From JAAYBT01 sp964404395 (lineage in GTDB: Bacteria; Bacillota; Clostridia; Acetivibrionales; DTU013): a stretch of 23,458 bases of DNA. Numbering within the stretch: the stretch's first letter is position 1; every line of letters begins with the position of its first letter. The notes beneath the pieces are model-generated. The model was not told the origin of the DNA. It saw nothing but the letters and a program-made list of their open reading frames with translations, and did no database searches. The stretch is from positions 1 to 23,458 of the forward strand of contig CAYOKA010000026.1 in assembly GCA_964404395.1 (NCBI GenBank), in the 5' to 3' direction. Both the position numbers and the translations under genes were made by a program. Shown here piece by piece: positions 16,189 to 23,458 of the stretch.

Positions 16189-16845
16189 CTATTTTGTGCC
16201 CGAAGCATCCGAAATATGTGCCGCGCCGAATTTACAGAAGGGTAGGATTCCACACCTCTCACACAATGGTTTTCTGGCGTTGCAAATCGCCCTGCCATGA
16301 AACACCAACTGGTGGCAGAAGCTTCCCCACTTGTCCTCCGGAATTATCTTCATTAAATCATACTCAATTTTCTCCGGGTCCTTGTTATCAGTTAATCCTA
16401 TTCTATTCGATAGTCTCTTTGCATGGGTATCTACAACGATCCCAGGAATCCCGAAATAGTCATTCCTCAAAAGATTTGCAGTTTTTCTGCCGACGCCGGG
16501 TAATTTCAACAGACTATCCATATCTGAGGGAACTCTTCCCCCAAATTCCGAAATAATCATCCGACATGCACCGATAATATTTTTTGCTTTATTTCGGTAG
16601 AACCCTGTTGACCTAATATCCTGTTGAAGCTCTAATAAATCTGCATTTGCAAAGTCATAAACCGTCTTATATTTTTTAAAAAGATCCTTTGTAACAATAT
16701 TCACACGGGCATCCGTACATTGCGCAGCCAATTGCGTTGCAACCATGAGCTGAACCGGGTCCTCGTAACAGAGTGAACACTCCGCATCGGGATACATTTT
16801 CTCAAGCTGATCAATTACCTCTGTTGCCCTTTCTTGCCTATTCAT
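16189..16845 (-). CDS. nth: Endonuclease III
   Basis: A base-excision-repair DNA glycosylase/AP lyase for oxidised pyrimidines. From ATG 16845 the protein has 218 residues, near the usual 210. The helix-hairpin-helix LPGVGRKTA (115-123) carries the catalytic lysine K121, and the catalytic aspartate is D139 in VVDTHAKRLSNR. The [4Fe-4S] loop is complete: Cys 188, 195, 198 and 204 in the C-x6-C-x2-C-x5-C arrangement. AGGAGG lies five bases before the ATG, better placed than for the GTG at 16848. The ATG overlaps the glgA stop by one base (TGATG), so translation is coupled to glgA, an odd functional pairing. Confidence 0.97.
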   Translation of the reverse strand: MNRQERATEVIDQLEKMYPDAECSLCYEDPVQLMVATQLAAQCTDARVNIVTKDLFKKYKTVYDFANADLLELQQDIRSTGFYRNKAKNIIGACRMIISEFGGRVPSDMDSLLKLPGVGRKTANLLRNDYFGIPGIVVDTHAKRLSNRIGLTDNKDPEKIEYDLMKIIPEDKWGSFCHQLVFHGRAICNARKPLCERCGILPFCKFGAAHISDASGTK

Positions 16846-18311
16846 CACTTCCTCCTCTTATTCACTGCATCAATGTACATTTCCACGTATTTGGTCGCCG
16901 ACTTATTCCATGAAAAGTCTGATTTCATAGCCCTAACAACTAACTTATCCCACTCATCCGGCTTTTCTTTGTACACCGTAATCGCTCTATCAATTGCATC
17001 AAGCATCTCATCAGATGAAAAATTGCTAAATGAAAAACCATTCCCTCGTTTTGTATCCGCATTATAGTCGATAATCGTCTCCGCAAGCCCTCCTGTGGCT
17101 CTCACTATCGGAATCGTACCATATCTCAAACTAATGATTTGCCCCAGCCCGCATGGTTCAAAGCGCGAGGGCATAAGGAACATATCACTTCCTGCATAGA
17201 TTTTTTGTGCAAGCTTTGTATTAAATTCAAGGTGGACTGAAATTTTCTCCGGGTATTTAGCTGCAATTCTTCTAAAATGATCCTGATAATAATCATCGCC
17301 TGTCCCAAGCAAAACAAATTGTAAGTCTTTCGCCATAAATTCATCAATTCGATCAATAATGAAATTAAGACCCTTCTGACCGGATAGCCTTGATATAAGG
17401 CCAACCACAGGCACATTACTCTCCTGAAGACCTATTTCTTTTTGTAGCGCAATTTTGTTTATTTTCTTGTCCTGAAAACTGTCGATCCCAAAATTGTGTT
17501 CAATAGATTTGTCTGTCTCAGGATTAAATTCCTCATAATCGATTCCATTCAATATACCGAACAGATCTGCTGAGCGTTTTTGTAACAGTCCTTCCAAGCG
17601 CTCGCCATACTGCGGTGTTTGAATCTCCTTCGCATATACACTGCTGACAGTGGTAATAACATCTGCATACACAAGACCTGTCTTCATAAAGCTAAACATT
17701 CCGTAGAATTCAGTCTTTTCCGGTGTAAAAACTTCGTAACCAACATTGAGCAGGTTGACCACATAACTTGGGAAATTGCCCTGATACTCAAGATTATGCA
17801 CTGTATATACAGTAGAAATTTCACTATAGAACTCATCGTTCTTCAGCCGCTCCTTTAAGAGCAGGCATATCGGCCCGGTATGCCAATCATTGCAGTGAAT
17901 GATATCGGGTATAAAATCAATAAGCGGAAGCATCTTAAGAGCAGCCTTGCAAAAAAACACAAAACGCTCGGCATCATCAAAGTGACCATAGATGCCCTCT
18001 CTATCAAAATACTTGTAGCTATCGGCAAAATAGACAGGCAGGCTTCCTTTTTTCCCTGTCACCTTGTGATTAATATCAACCTTCCTTACAATACATGTCT
18101 CAGTCCTGTTTTCAATTTGGACCGGGAAATCTGTTACATACTTAAAATCGCCCTTAATCAACCTGTATTTTGGCATAAGGACCCTAACATCATGCCCCAA
18201 CTCCAGCAATGCCTTGGGCAGGGATCCGGCTACATCTGCCAGTCCCCCGGTTTTCGCAAAAGGGGTCATTTCTGCAGTAACATACAGAATCTTTAGCCTT
18301 TTTGTATTCAT
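16845..18311 (-). CDS. glgA: Glycogen (starch) synthase, GT5
   Basis: Extends alpha-1,4-glucan chains from ADP-glucose. The 488 residues match the bacterial GlgA length (about 480). The N-terminal ADP-glucose-binding motif is KTGGLADVAGSLPKAL with K20 at the canonical lysine position. HCNDWHTG, YTVHNLEYQGNF and NGIDYEEFNP follow, and the C-terminal domain has ISRLSGQKG and the catalytic-loop SRFEPCGLGQ with GGLAETI. ATG 18311 is preceded by GGAGG at six bases. A consensus promoter lies at 18335-18363, and nth is coupled downstream. No glgB, glgC or glgP is in the window, so glgA is separated from the rest of the pathway. Confidence 0.97.
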   Translation of the reverse strand: MNTKRLKILYVTAEMTPFAKTGGLADVAGSLPKALLELGHDVRVLMPKYRLIKGDFKYVTDFPVQIENRTETCIVRKVDINHKVTGKKGSLPVYFADSYKYFDREGIYGHFDDAERFVFFCKAALKMLPLIDFIPDIIHCNDWHTGPICLLLKERLKNDEFYSEISTVYTVHNLEYQGNFPSYVVNLLNVGYEVFTPEKTEFYGMFSFMKTGLVYADVITTVSSVYAKEIQTPQYGERLEGLLQKRSADLFGILNGIDYEEFNPETDKSIEHNFGIDSFQDKKINKIALQKEIGLQESNVPVVGLISRLSGQKGLNFIIDRIDEFMAKDLQFVLLGTGDDYYQDHFRRIAAKYPEKISVHLEFNTKLAQKIYAGSDMFLMPSRFEPCGLGQIISLRYGTIPIVRATGGLAETIIDYNADTKRGNGFSFSNFSSDEMLDAIDRAITVYKEKPDEWDKLVVRAMKSDFSWNKSATKYVEMYIDAVNKRRK

Positions 18312-18334
18312 CTAGACCTCCATCTGTTTTTCAC

Positions 18335-18363
18335 ATTATATTCTAATGAGAAATTAAAGGCAA
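18335..18363 (-). promoter_or_regulatory. SigA-type promoter of glgA-nth
   Basis: On the minus strand TTGCCT (18363-18358) and TATAAT (18340-18335) have a 17-base spacer, about 23 bases upstream of the glgA ATG, so the leader is short and holds little beyond the ribosome-binding site. Confidence 0.72.
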
Positions 18364-18409
18364 CACATCCCAAATTTCGTCTTATCCGAATAATGAAACC
18401 GCCAAAGCT

Positions 18410-21400
18410 TTATTTAAAATACCGTATGCCGGATTCAAACAACCTCTGATCTTTGGCGCCGGGGACGTTTCTGCAGACATTGCTTCCTATCCTCTCAGAA
18501 TGCCCCATCTTGCCAAGGATTCTTCCATCAGGACTGGTTATGCCTTCAATAGCGTGCATCGATCCGTTTGGATTGTACCTGATGTCATAAGTAGCCCTTC
18601 CCTCCAAGTCAACATACTGCGTTGCAATCTGCCCATTGATAGCCAATTCTGCAATCTCTGCCTCAGTAGCGACAAACCTGCCCTCAGCGTGCGATACCGC
18701 TATCGTGTGTATCTCCCCCACATTTGCATTACACAACCATGGCGATTTTGCTGAGGCAATCCTGGTCTGCACCATGCATGAAACATGCCTGCTAATAGAG
18801 TTAGTTGTCAAAGTTGGACTATTTGCACTCATATCCCTAAATTCGCCGTATGGCAGAAGTCCTAATTTGATAAGGGCTTGAAATCCGTTGCTGATTCCAA
18901 GTATAAGGCCGTCCCTGTTGTTGATCAGATCCATTACGGACTCTTCAATATATGGATTTCTGAAAACTGTTGCAAAAAACTTAGCCGAGCCCTCCGGTTC
19001 ATCACCGGCACTTAAGCCGCCGGGGAACATAATAATCTGGCAATTCTCTATTTTTTGCTGCATCACTTGCATTGTCTCTCTAATATTAGAAGGTGTAAGG
19101 TTCTTTACAATCTGAATGTCTACAGCCCCTCCCGCATTCTCGAATGCTCTCGTCAATTCATATTCGCAGCTGTTGCCTGGGAAGACCGGAATAAATACTC
19201 TGGGTTTTGCGTATGATCTGTGCAATGTATTACTTTGCGGCGCATCCTTACCACAATTAATTCTGGTTTGGCAGCTGAATGTTTCGGCGCTGCCGTCATT
19301 ATTGTCAACCTTTGTCGGGAATACTGATTCTAATGGCTCCATCCAGGCCTCCAATGCCTTACTTAATTCAAGAATCGTCCCCTTATCCCCCAACACTATC
19401 TGCGCTTCCTTTATTGTATGGCCGATAATGGAATAGTCCAGTCCGGCAAAAAGCTCATCTGCATCATAGCTGCTGTCTATTTCCAACAATAATGAGCCAT
19501 AGTCCGCTCCGAATAGATCCGAGCTACATGATGCCTTCTCGATCTCAATTCCAATCATATTGCCAAAACACATTCTGCTGACAGCCTCTGCGACACCGCC
19601 ATTCCGAATAGAGTGTGCTGCTAATATTTTGTCTTCTTTCGCCAACTCATGAACTGTGGAATAGTTTCTATCCAGCTGTGTAAAATCAGGCAGCTTGTTC
19701 GAATTTTTAGCTAGTTTGAGTAGTACTAGCTGACTTCCAATCTTCTTAAACTCAGTTGAGAGCACATGATTAGCATCACTGGCAGCCACGGCAAAGGCAA
19801 CCAGTGTCGGTGGTACGTCAATGTCCTTGAATGTACCGGACATACTGTCTTTACCTCCTATAGAAGGCAATCCAAGCTTATCCTGCACATAATATGCCCC
19901 AAGCAATGCGCTGAATGGTTTGCCCCATTTTTCAGGGTTTTCCCCCAGCTTCTCAAAATACTCCTGCAGGGTTAGCCTGATCTTATGGTAGTCACCGCCC
20001 ATAGCCACTATTTTCGCAATAGCTTCAATGTGGGCGTAGACTGCTCCATGAAAAGGACTCCACTTTGCAATCGTCGGATTGAACCCATATGACATAAGTG
20101 TACAGGTTTTTGTATCTCCCTTTAAAACGGGTAGCTTTCCCGCCATCCCTTCAGCCGGACTGAGTTGATATTTCCCTCCAAAAGGCATCAACACAGTGCC
20201 GGCACCGGCTGTACTATCGAATCCTTCAACCAAACCTTTCTGACACCCAAATTCCAGCCTCTGCAAATTCTGCGCCCACAAATCGGGGGACACTTCCAGA
20301 CGGGGGGACGGTTCTTCCAACCAATCCGCTCCAGGCGAGTTGACATAAACATTCGTATTTTGCCTTACACCGCTCGTATCAATAAACTCCCTGCTCATAT
20401 CTACAATTATCCTGCCGCGCCATTTCATTCTTAAACGACCGGTATCTGTAACAACAGCAACTCTTGTAGCTTCCAAATTTTCATCCTGGGCCTTTTGGAT
20501 AAACTCCTGCTCATCATTTTTTGATACAACAACTGCCATCCTTTCCTGGGATTCTGAAATGGCAAGCTCAGTACCATCAAGTCCTTCGTATTTTGTCGGC
20601 ACCTTATCTAAATCAATGTCCAGCCCGTCAGCGATTTCACCAATTGCAACAGACACACCGCCTGCCCCAAAATCATTGCATCTTTTTATCATGCGACTGA
20701 CTTTTCCCTTTCGGAAAAGCCTTTGAATATTCCTTTCGATTAAAGCATTTCCCTTCTGTACTTCAGCGCTGCACGTCAGAAAGGATTGCTCATCGTGCTC
20801 CTTGGAAGATCCTGTTGCCCCTCCGCAACCATCACGTCCGGTCCTGCCCCCAAGCAAAATAATGCTATCCCCTGCTGTGGGCTTTTCCCTGACAACATTC
20901 CTTTTAGGAGCCGCCGCTATTACCGCACCTAATTCCATACGTTTCGCCACATAGCCCTCGTCATAAAGCTCTGCCACCTGTCCCGCCGCAAGCCCGATTT
21001 GATTTCCATAAGAGCTATAACCGGCAGCCGCAGTGGTTGTTATCTTCCTTTGGGGCAATTTCCCCGCCAGCGTATCCTTTACATTTGCCCTGGGATCGCC
21101 GCTGCCTGTAATTCGCATCGCCTGATAAACATATGACCGTCCTGATAAGGGATCTCTTATCGCACCGCCAAGACAGGTTGACGCACCACCGAATGGTTCA
21201 ATCTCCGTTGGATGATTATGGGTTTCGTTCTTGAACATAACTAGCCAATCTTCATTCTTTCCATCAATATCCGCATTAACAACAATGCTGCAAGCATTTA
21301 TCTCATCCGAAACATCCAGGTCATCCAGTTTCCCTCTTTTTCTCAACTCTTTCATAGTAATCGTGGCTAAATCCATTAGGCAAATATCCCTATCCCGGCT

Positions 21401-22234
21401 GTCGTAAACAAATTTTCTGGATAACAAATACTGTTCGTATGTGGATTTCATGAGCTCACTAAATGGCCCATCTTCGAATTCTATGTTGCAAATTTTTGTT
21501 TGAAATGTGGTGTGCCTGCAATGATCGGACCAATAGGTGTCGATTACTCTAATCTCGGTAATCGTTGGATCCCTTTGCTCCTTCTCAGAAAAATACTGTC
21601 TGCAGAATTCCAAGTCCTCCTGGGACATAGCCAAACCAAGGTCATCGTGCAAACTGGCTAACTCTTCCTTTGTCATCAAACAAAATCCGTTTATTTGAGG
21701 AATGTCCTCCGGGTAATCCCATTCCATATCAAGCGTTTCGGGCTTCTCCATAGAAACCTCCTTGCTTTCAACGGGATTAATGTAATACTCTTTTATCCTT
21801 ATCAAATCCTCATCTGATACTTCACCCTCAAGCACGATTATTTTTCCCGCCTTGCAGCGTGGCTTTTCTCCAAGAGTAAGAAACTGTAGGCACTGCGATG
21901 CTGAATCTGCTCTTTGGTCATATTGCCCGGGGAGGTATTCTATTGAAAATGCTCTTTCCTTTGGTGAAAACTCTATCTCTTCTTCATACAAACAATCAAC
22001 CGCCGGCTCAGAAAAAACAACATGCCTTGCAGCCAAATACTCATCGTCAGTTATGTCTGTTACATCATACCTGTTAATAATACGTACGCGCTGAACGGAA
22101 TTAATTCCAAGATTATTCTTAATATCTTCACAAACACCTACTGCCTCAACATCATATCCTTTTTTCTTTTCTGAAAAGACACGCCTGATTTTATGCCTCT
22201 GGTCCATTTCACTCATAATTTTCTTTTCGCTCAT
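18410..22234 (-). CDS. purL: Phosphoribosylformylglycinamidine synthase, single-chain, glutaminase Cys replaced by Ser
   Basis: Converts FGAR, ATP and glutamine to FGAM in purine synthesis. ATG 22234 is chosen for GAGGGTGG five bases upstream; the ATG at 22258 has no such site. The 1274 residues match the large clade II type in which the PurL synthetase and PurQ glutaminase are fused. Synthetase landmarks are WSDHCRHTTF (about 235), NETHNHPTEIEPFGG (about 335), GGRTGRDGCGGATG (about 459) and LPSIGGKDSMSGTF. The class I glutaminase domain begins near 1011 (FIPVFPGNSCEYEL). Its triad His and Glu are present in GHSERIG (H1245, E1247), but the nucleophile elbow reads LGISNGFQ: Ser1115, codon AGC at 18890-18892, in place of Cys. 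Either glutamine hydrolysis is lost and ammonia is used, or this lineage has an unusual variant. An 18-bp repeat insert sits at about 639-650 in the inter-domain linker. Confidence 0.96.
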   Translation of the reverse strand: MSEKKIMSEMDQRHKIRRVFSEKKKGYDVEAVGVCEDIKNNLGINSVQRVRIINRYDVTDITDDEYLAARHVVFSEPAVDCLYEEEIEFSPKERAFSIEYLPGQYDQRADSASQCLQFLTLGEKPRCKAGKIIVLEGEVSDEDLIRIKEYYINPVESKEVSMEKPETLDMEWDYPEDIPQINGFCLMTKEELASLHDDLGLAMSQEDLEFCRQYFSEKEQRDPTITEIRVIDTYWSDHCRHTTFQTKICNIEFEDGPFSELMKSTYEQYLLSRKFVYDSRDRDICLMDLATITMKELRKRGKLDDLDVSDEINACSIVVNADIDGKNEDWLVMFKNETHNHPTEIEPFGGASTCLGGAIRDPLSGRSYVYQAMRITGSGDPRANVKDTLAGKLPQRKITTTAAAGYSSYGNQIGLAAGQVAELYDEGYVAKRMELGAVIAAAPKRNVVREKPTAGDSIILLGGRTGRDGCGGATGSSKEHDEQSFLTCSAEVQKGNALIERNIQRLFRKGKVSRMIKRCNDFGAGGVSVAIGEIADGLDIDLDKVPTKYEGLDGTELAISESQERMAVVVSKNDEQEFIQKAQDENLEATRVAVVTDTGRLRMKWRGRIIVDMSREFIDTSGVRQNTNVYVNSPGADWLEEPSPRLEVSPDLWAQNLQRLEFGCQKGLVEGFDSTAGAGTVLMPFGGKYQLSPAEGMAGKLPVLKGDTKTCTLMSYGFNPTIAKWSPFHGAVYAHIEAIAKIVAMGGDYHKIRLTLQEYFEKLGENPEKWGKPFSALLGAYYVQDKLGLPSIGGKDSMSGTFKDIDVPPTLVAFAVAASDANHVLSTEFKKIGSQLVLLKLAKNSNKLPDFTQLDRNYSTVHELAKEDKILAAHSIRNGGVAEAVSRMCFGNMIGIEIEKASCSSDLFGADYGSLLLEIDSSYDADELFAGLDYSIIGHTIKEAQIVLGDKGTILELSKALEAWMEPLESVFPTKVDNNDGSAETFSCQTRINCGKDAPQSNTLHRSYAKPRVFIPVFPGNSCEYELTRAFENAGGAVDIQIVKNLTPSNIRETMQVMQQKIENCQIIMFPGGLSAGDEPEGSAKFFATVFRNPYIEESVMDLINNRDGLILGISNGFQALIKLGLLPYGEFRDMSANSPTLTTNSISRHVSCMVQTRIASAKSPWLCNANVGEIHTIAVSHAEGRFVATEAEIAELAINGQIATQYVDLEGRATYDIRYNPNGSMHAIEGITSPDGRILGKMGHSERIGSNVCRNVPGAKDQRLFESGIRYFK
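20287..20318 (-). repeat. Two copies of the 18-bp repeat inside purL
   Basis: GGGACACTTCC (20287-20297, diverged) and GGGACGGTTCTTCC (20305-20318) are exactly 18 bases apart. On the coding strand they give LEEPSPRLEVSPD in the linker before the second synthetase half. Confidence 0.7.
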
Positions 22235-22327
22235 AATTTCCACCCTCGCATCCGGCATTAAGCCATATTTTTAAATTATTTCATCTGCTTATTTCATTTA
22301 CAATCATTCTAACCGGCTTTATTCTGA

Positions 22328-22364
22328 TATATAGCTTTACAATAAAATTATACAATGATATAAT
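22328..22364. promoter_or_regulatory. Overlapping divergent promoters of lysR (+) and purL (-)
   Basis: On the plus strand TTTACA (22336-22341), a 17-base spacer and TATAAT (22359-22364) make a near-consensus SigA promoter for the LysR gene, 46 bases before its ATG. On the minus strand TTGTAT (22355-22350), 16 bases and TATATA (22333-22328) make a weaker candidate for purL. The two promoters overlap face to face, so polymerase or the LysR protein can hardly occupy both at once. Confidence 0.65.
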
Positions 22365-22410
22365 ACATAAATAAAATTAATATATTTAATGTTTGCCATT
22401 AGAATTTATT

Positions 22411-23292
22411 ATGGATATTAACTTTGAACTGTATAAAATCTTTTACATAGTTGCTAAATCCGGAAGCTTCTCGGCAGCCGCCAGAGAGCTTTTTGTCACG
22501 CAATCCGCTGTAAGCCAATCAATTAAAAGCCTTGAGACGCAAACGGGCAGTACGCTTTTTATAAGAGGTGCCAAAAATGTGAAACTGACTTCTATTGGAG
22601 AAATACTATATAGCCATGTGGGACAGGCTTACACCCTACTAAAAACAGCAGAGGGCAAAATGCAGGAAATGCAATCATTGGGATCAGGTGAAATTCGAAT
22701 AGGAGTCGGCGATACAATATTGCATCACCTTCTGATTCCAGTTCTGCAAGAATTTGTAGATAAATACCCCAATATTAAGATACAAATTATTAACAGAACC
22801 TCTCCGGGAATTATTGACTCACTCAAAGCAGGTCTCGTCGATCTTGGAATAGCGACCTTGCCTGTGACAGATAAGAACATTGAAACTCCGGAATTTCGCG
22901 AGGTTGAAGATGTATTTGTCGCATCGTCGCGCTTTAGCCATCTAAAGGACAGACTTGTCAGGTTAGATGAATTAAGCTCTCTCCCCCTTTTATTGCTTAA
23001 GAAGGAAAGTTCAACCCGACGCAATCTTGACTTACTCTTCGCTTCAAAAGGATTGAATATTGTCCCTGAAATTGAGCTCGAAAGCATAGAGCTTTTGGTT
23101 GAATTATCGAAAATCGGACTTGGGGTTGCTCATGTTTTGAAGGAAAGCGCAGCCGAATTTGTATCAAGAGGCGACCTTTTTATTCTGAACCTGGTTGAAC
23201 CGATACCAGTGAGAAAGCTGGGTATTGCTAAATTAAGAAACGTCCCCCTATCTCCTTCAGCCGAGGTATTCGCAACAATGCTCCTTGAGTGA
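22411..23292 (+). CDS. LysR-type transcriptional regulator
   Basis: A 293-residue regulator from ATG 22411 (a TTG at 22393 would add six residues; neither start has a clear ribosome-binding site). The N-terminal winged helix-turn-helix fits the family: YKIFYIVAKSGSFSAAAREL and VTQSAVSQSIKSLE (about 7-45), then the linker helix. The effector-binding periplasmic-protein-like domain spans about 90-293 (GEIRIGVGDTI, LHHLLIPVLQEFVDKYPNIKI, DLGIATLPV). The gene diverges from purL with overlapping promoters, the classical LysR layout for autoregulation and control of the neighbour. Control of purL is therefore plausible but unproven, since LysR regulators of purine synthesis are not well known. The effector cannot be read from the sequence. 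Confidence 0.93.
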   Translation: MDINFELYKIFYIVAKSGSFSAAARELFVTQSAVSQSIKSLETQTGSTLFIRGAKNVKLTSIGEILYSHVGQAYTLLKTAEGKMQEMQSLGSGEIRIGVGDTILHHLLIPVLQEFVDKYPNIKIQIINRTSPGIIDSLKAGLVDLGIATLPVTDKNIETPEFREVEDVFVASSRFSHLKDRLVRLDELSSLPLLLLKKESSTRRNLDLLFASKGLNIVPEIELESIELLVELSKIGLGVAHVLKESAAEFVSRGDLFILNLVEPIPVRKLGIAKLRNVPLSPSAEVFATMLLE

Positions 23293-23305
23293 GAAATGTC
23301 CCACC

Positions 23306-23325
23306 AAAAAACATTAGTTTTTTTT
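23306..23325 (+). terminator. Weak A/T terminator after the LysR gene
   Basis: AAAAAAC (23306-23312) pairs with GTTTTTT (23317-23323) across ATTA, and the T-run continues to 23325, 14 bases after the stop codon. The stem is nearly all A-T, so the call is tentative. Confidence 0.35.
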
Positions 23326-23458
23326 ACGTTTATTGATTCTTCATGCTGGACGTGTACATTTCATGACCCTTTTGTGTTATTATTTATAGATATACAATGA
23401 AATTGAAAGACCAACTATTAAAAGTCAAGCCCTAAAATGAGAAATTTTTGAATGAATT

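Noticed and set aside
16050..16556. 168-codon plus-strand frame
   Set aside because: It lies antisense to nth, with the composition of a shadow frame and no start signal.
23241..23256. CGTCCCCC near the end of the LysR gene as another copy of the 18-bp repeat
   Set aside because: It has no second unit 18 bases away, and LRNVPLSPSAE looks like a normal C-terminus of this LysR type.

Overview
The window reads as a chromosomal segment of a low-to-moderate GC, endospore-forming member of the Clostridia. The grounds are the sporulation gene ylbJ, a four-cysteine ribosomal protein L28, the gene order recG-rsmD-coaD, a clade II single-chain PurL (synthetase fused to glutaminase), strong purine-rich Shine-Dalgarno sequences and frequent TTG starts. 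A genus cannot be fixed from sequence alone; a Ruminiclostridium/Acetivibrio-like lineage is a guess.

Left part (1-6480) is the accessory region. It holds the 5' part of a zinc-ribbon membrane protein gene that runs off the edge, a gene-poor stretch, and a minus-strand unit of 7TM histidine kinase, LuxR-type response regulator and a secreted repeat protein. The repeat protein looks like one gene (signal peptide, RCC1 repeats, WG repeats) split into two ORFs by a small deletion inside an RCC1 repeat. The gene-poor stretch contains a decayed second copy of the kinase/regulator pair, collapsed by an internal deletion joining the kinase N-terminus to the receiver domain. A short dyad-like motif, RTGACTTTATTC, occurs ahead of the kinase, its relic and the zinc-ribbon gene, and once more at 947.

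Middle part (6668-13546) is housekeeping: ilvE with its own terminator, ylbJ, and the convergent minus-strand operon recG-rsmD-coaD-coiled-coil gene driven by a good SigA-type promoter at 13086-13114. rpmB diverges from recG.

Right part (13565-23458): an FtsA/PilM-like actin-fold ATPase with a long tail of probable beta-grasp modules; nth translationally coupled behind glgA, with a consensus promoter ahead of glgA; purL; and a divergent LysR-type regulator whose promoter overlaps the probable purL promoter.

Two observations stand out. PurL has serine (AGC) where the class I glutaminase cysteine nucleophile should be, although the His and Glu of the triad remain. And an 18-bp (six-codon) GC-rich tandem repeat, core GGGACGGTTCTCCC, sits in frame at four places in three unrelated genes (ylbJ twice, the FtsA-like gene, purL), each in a probable loop or linker. 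No CRISPR array, rRNA, tRNA, insertion sequence or complete novel defence-type system was seen.
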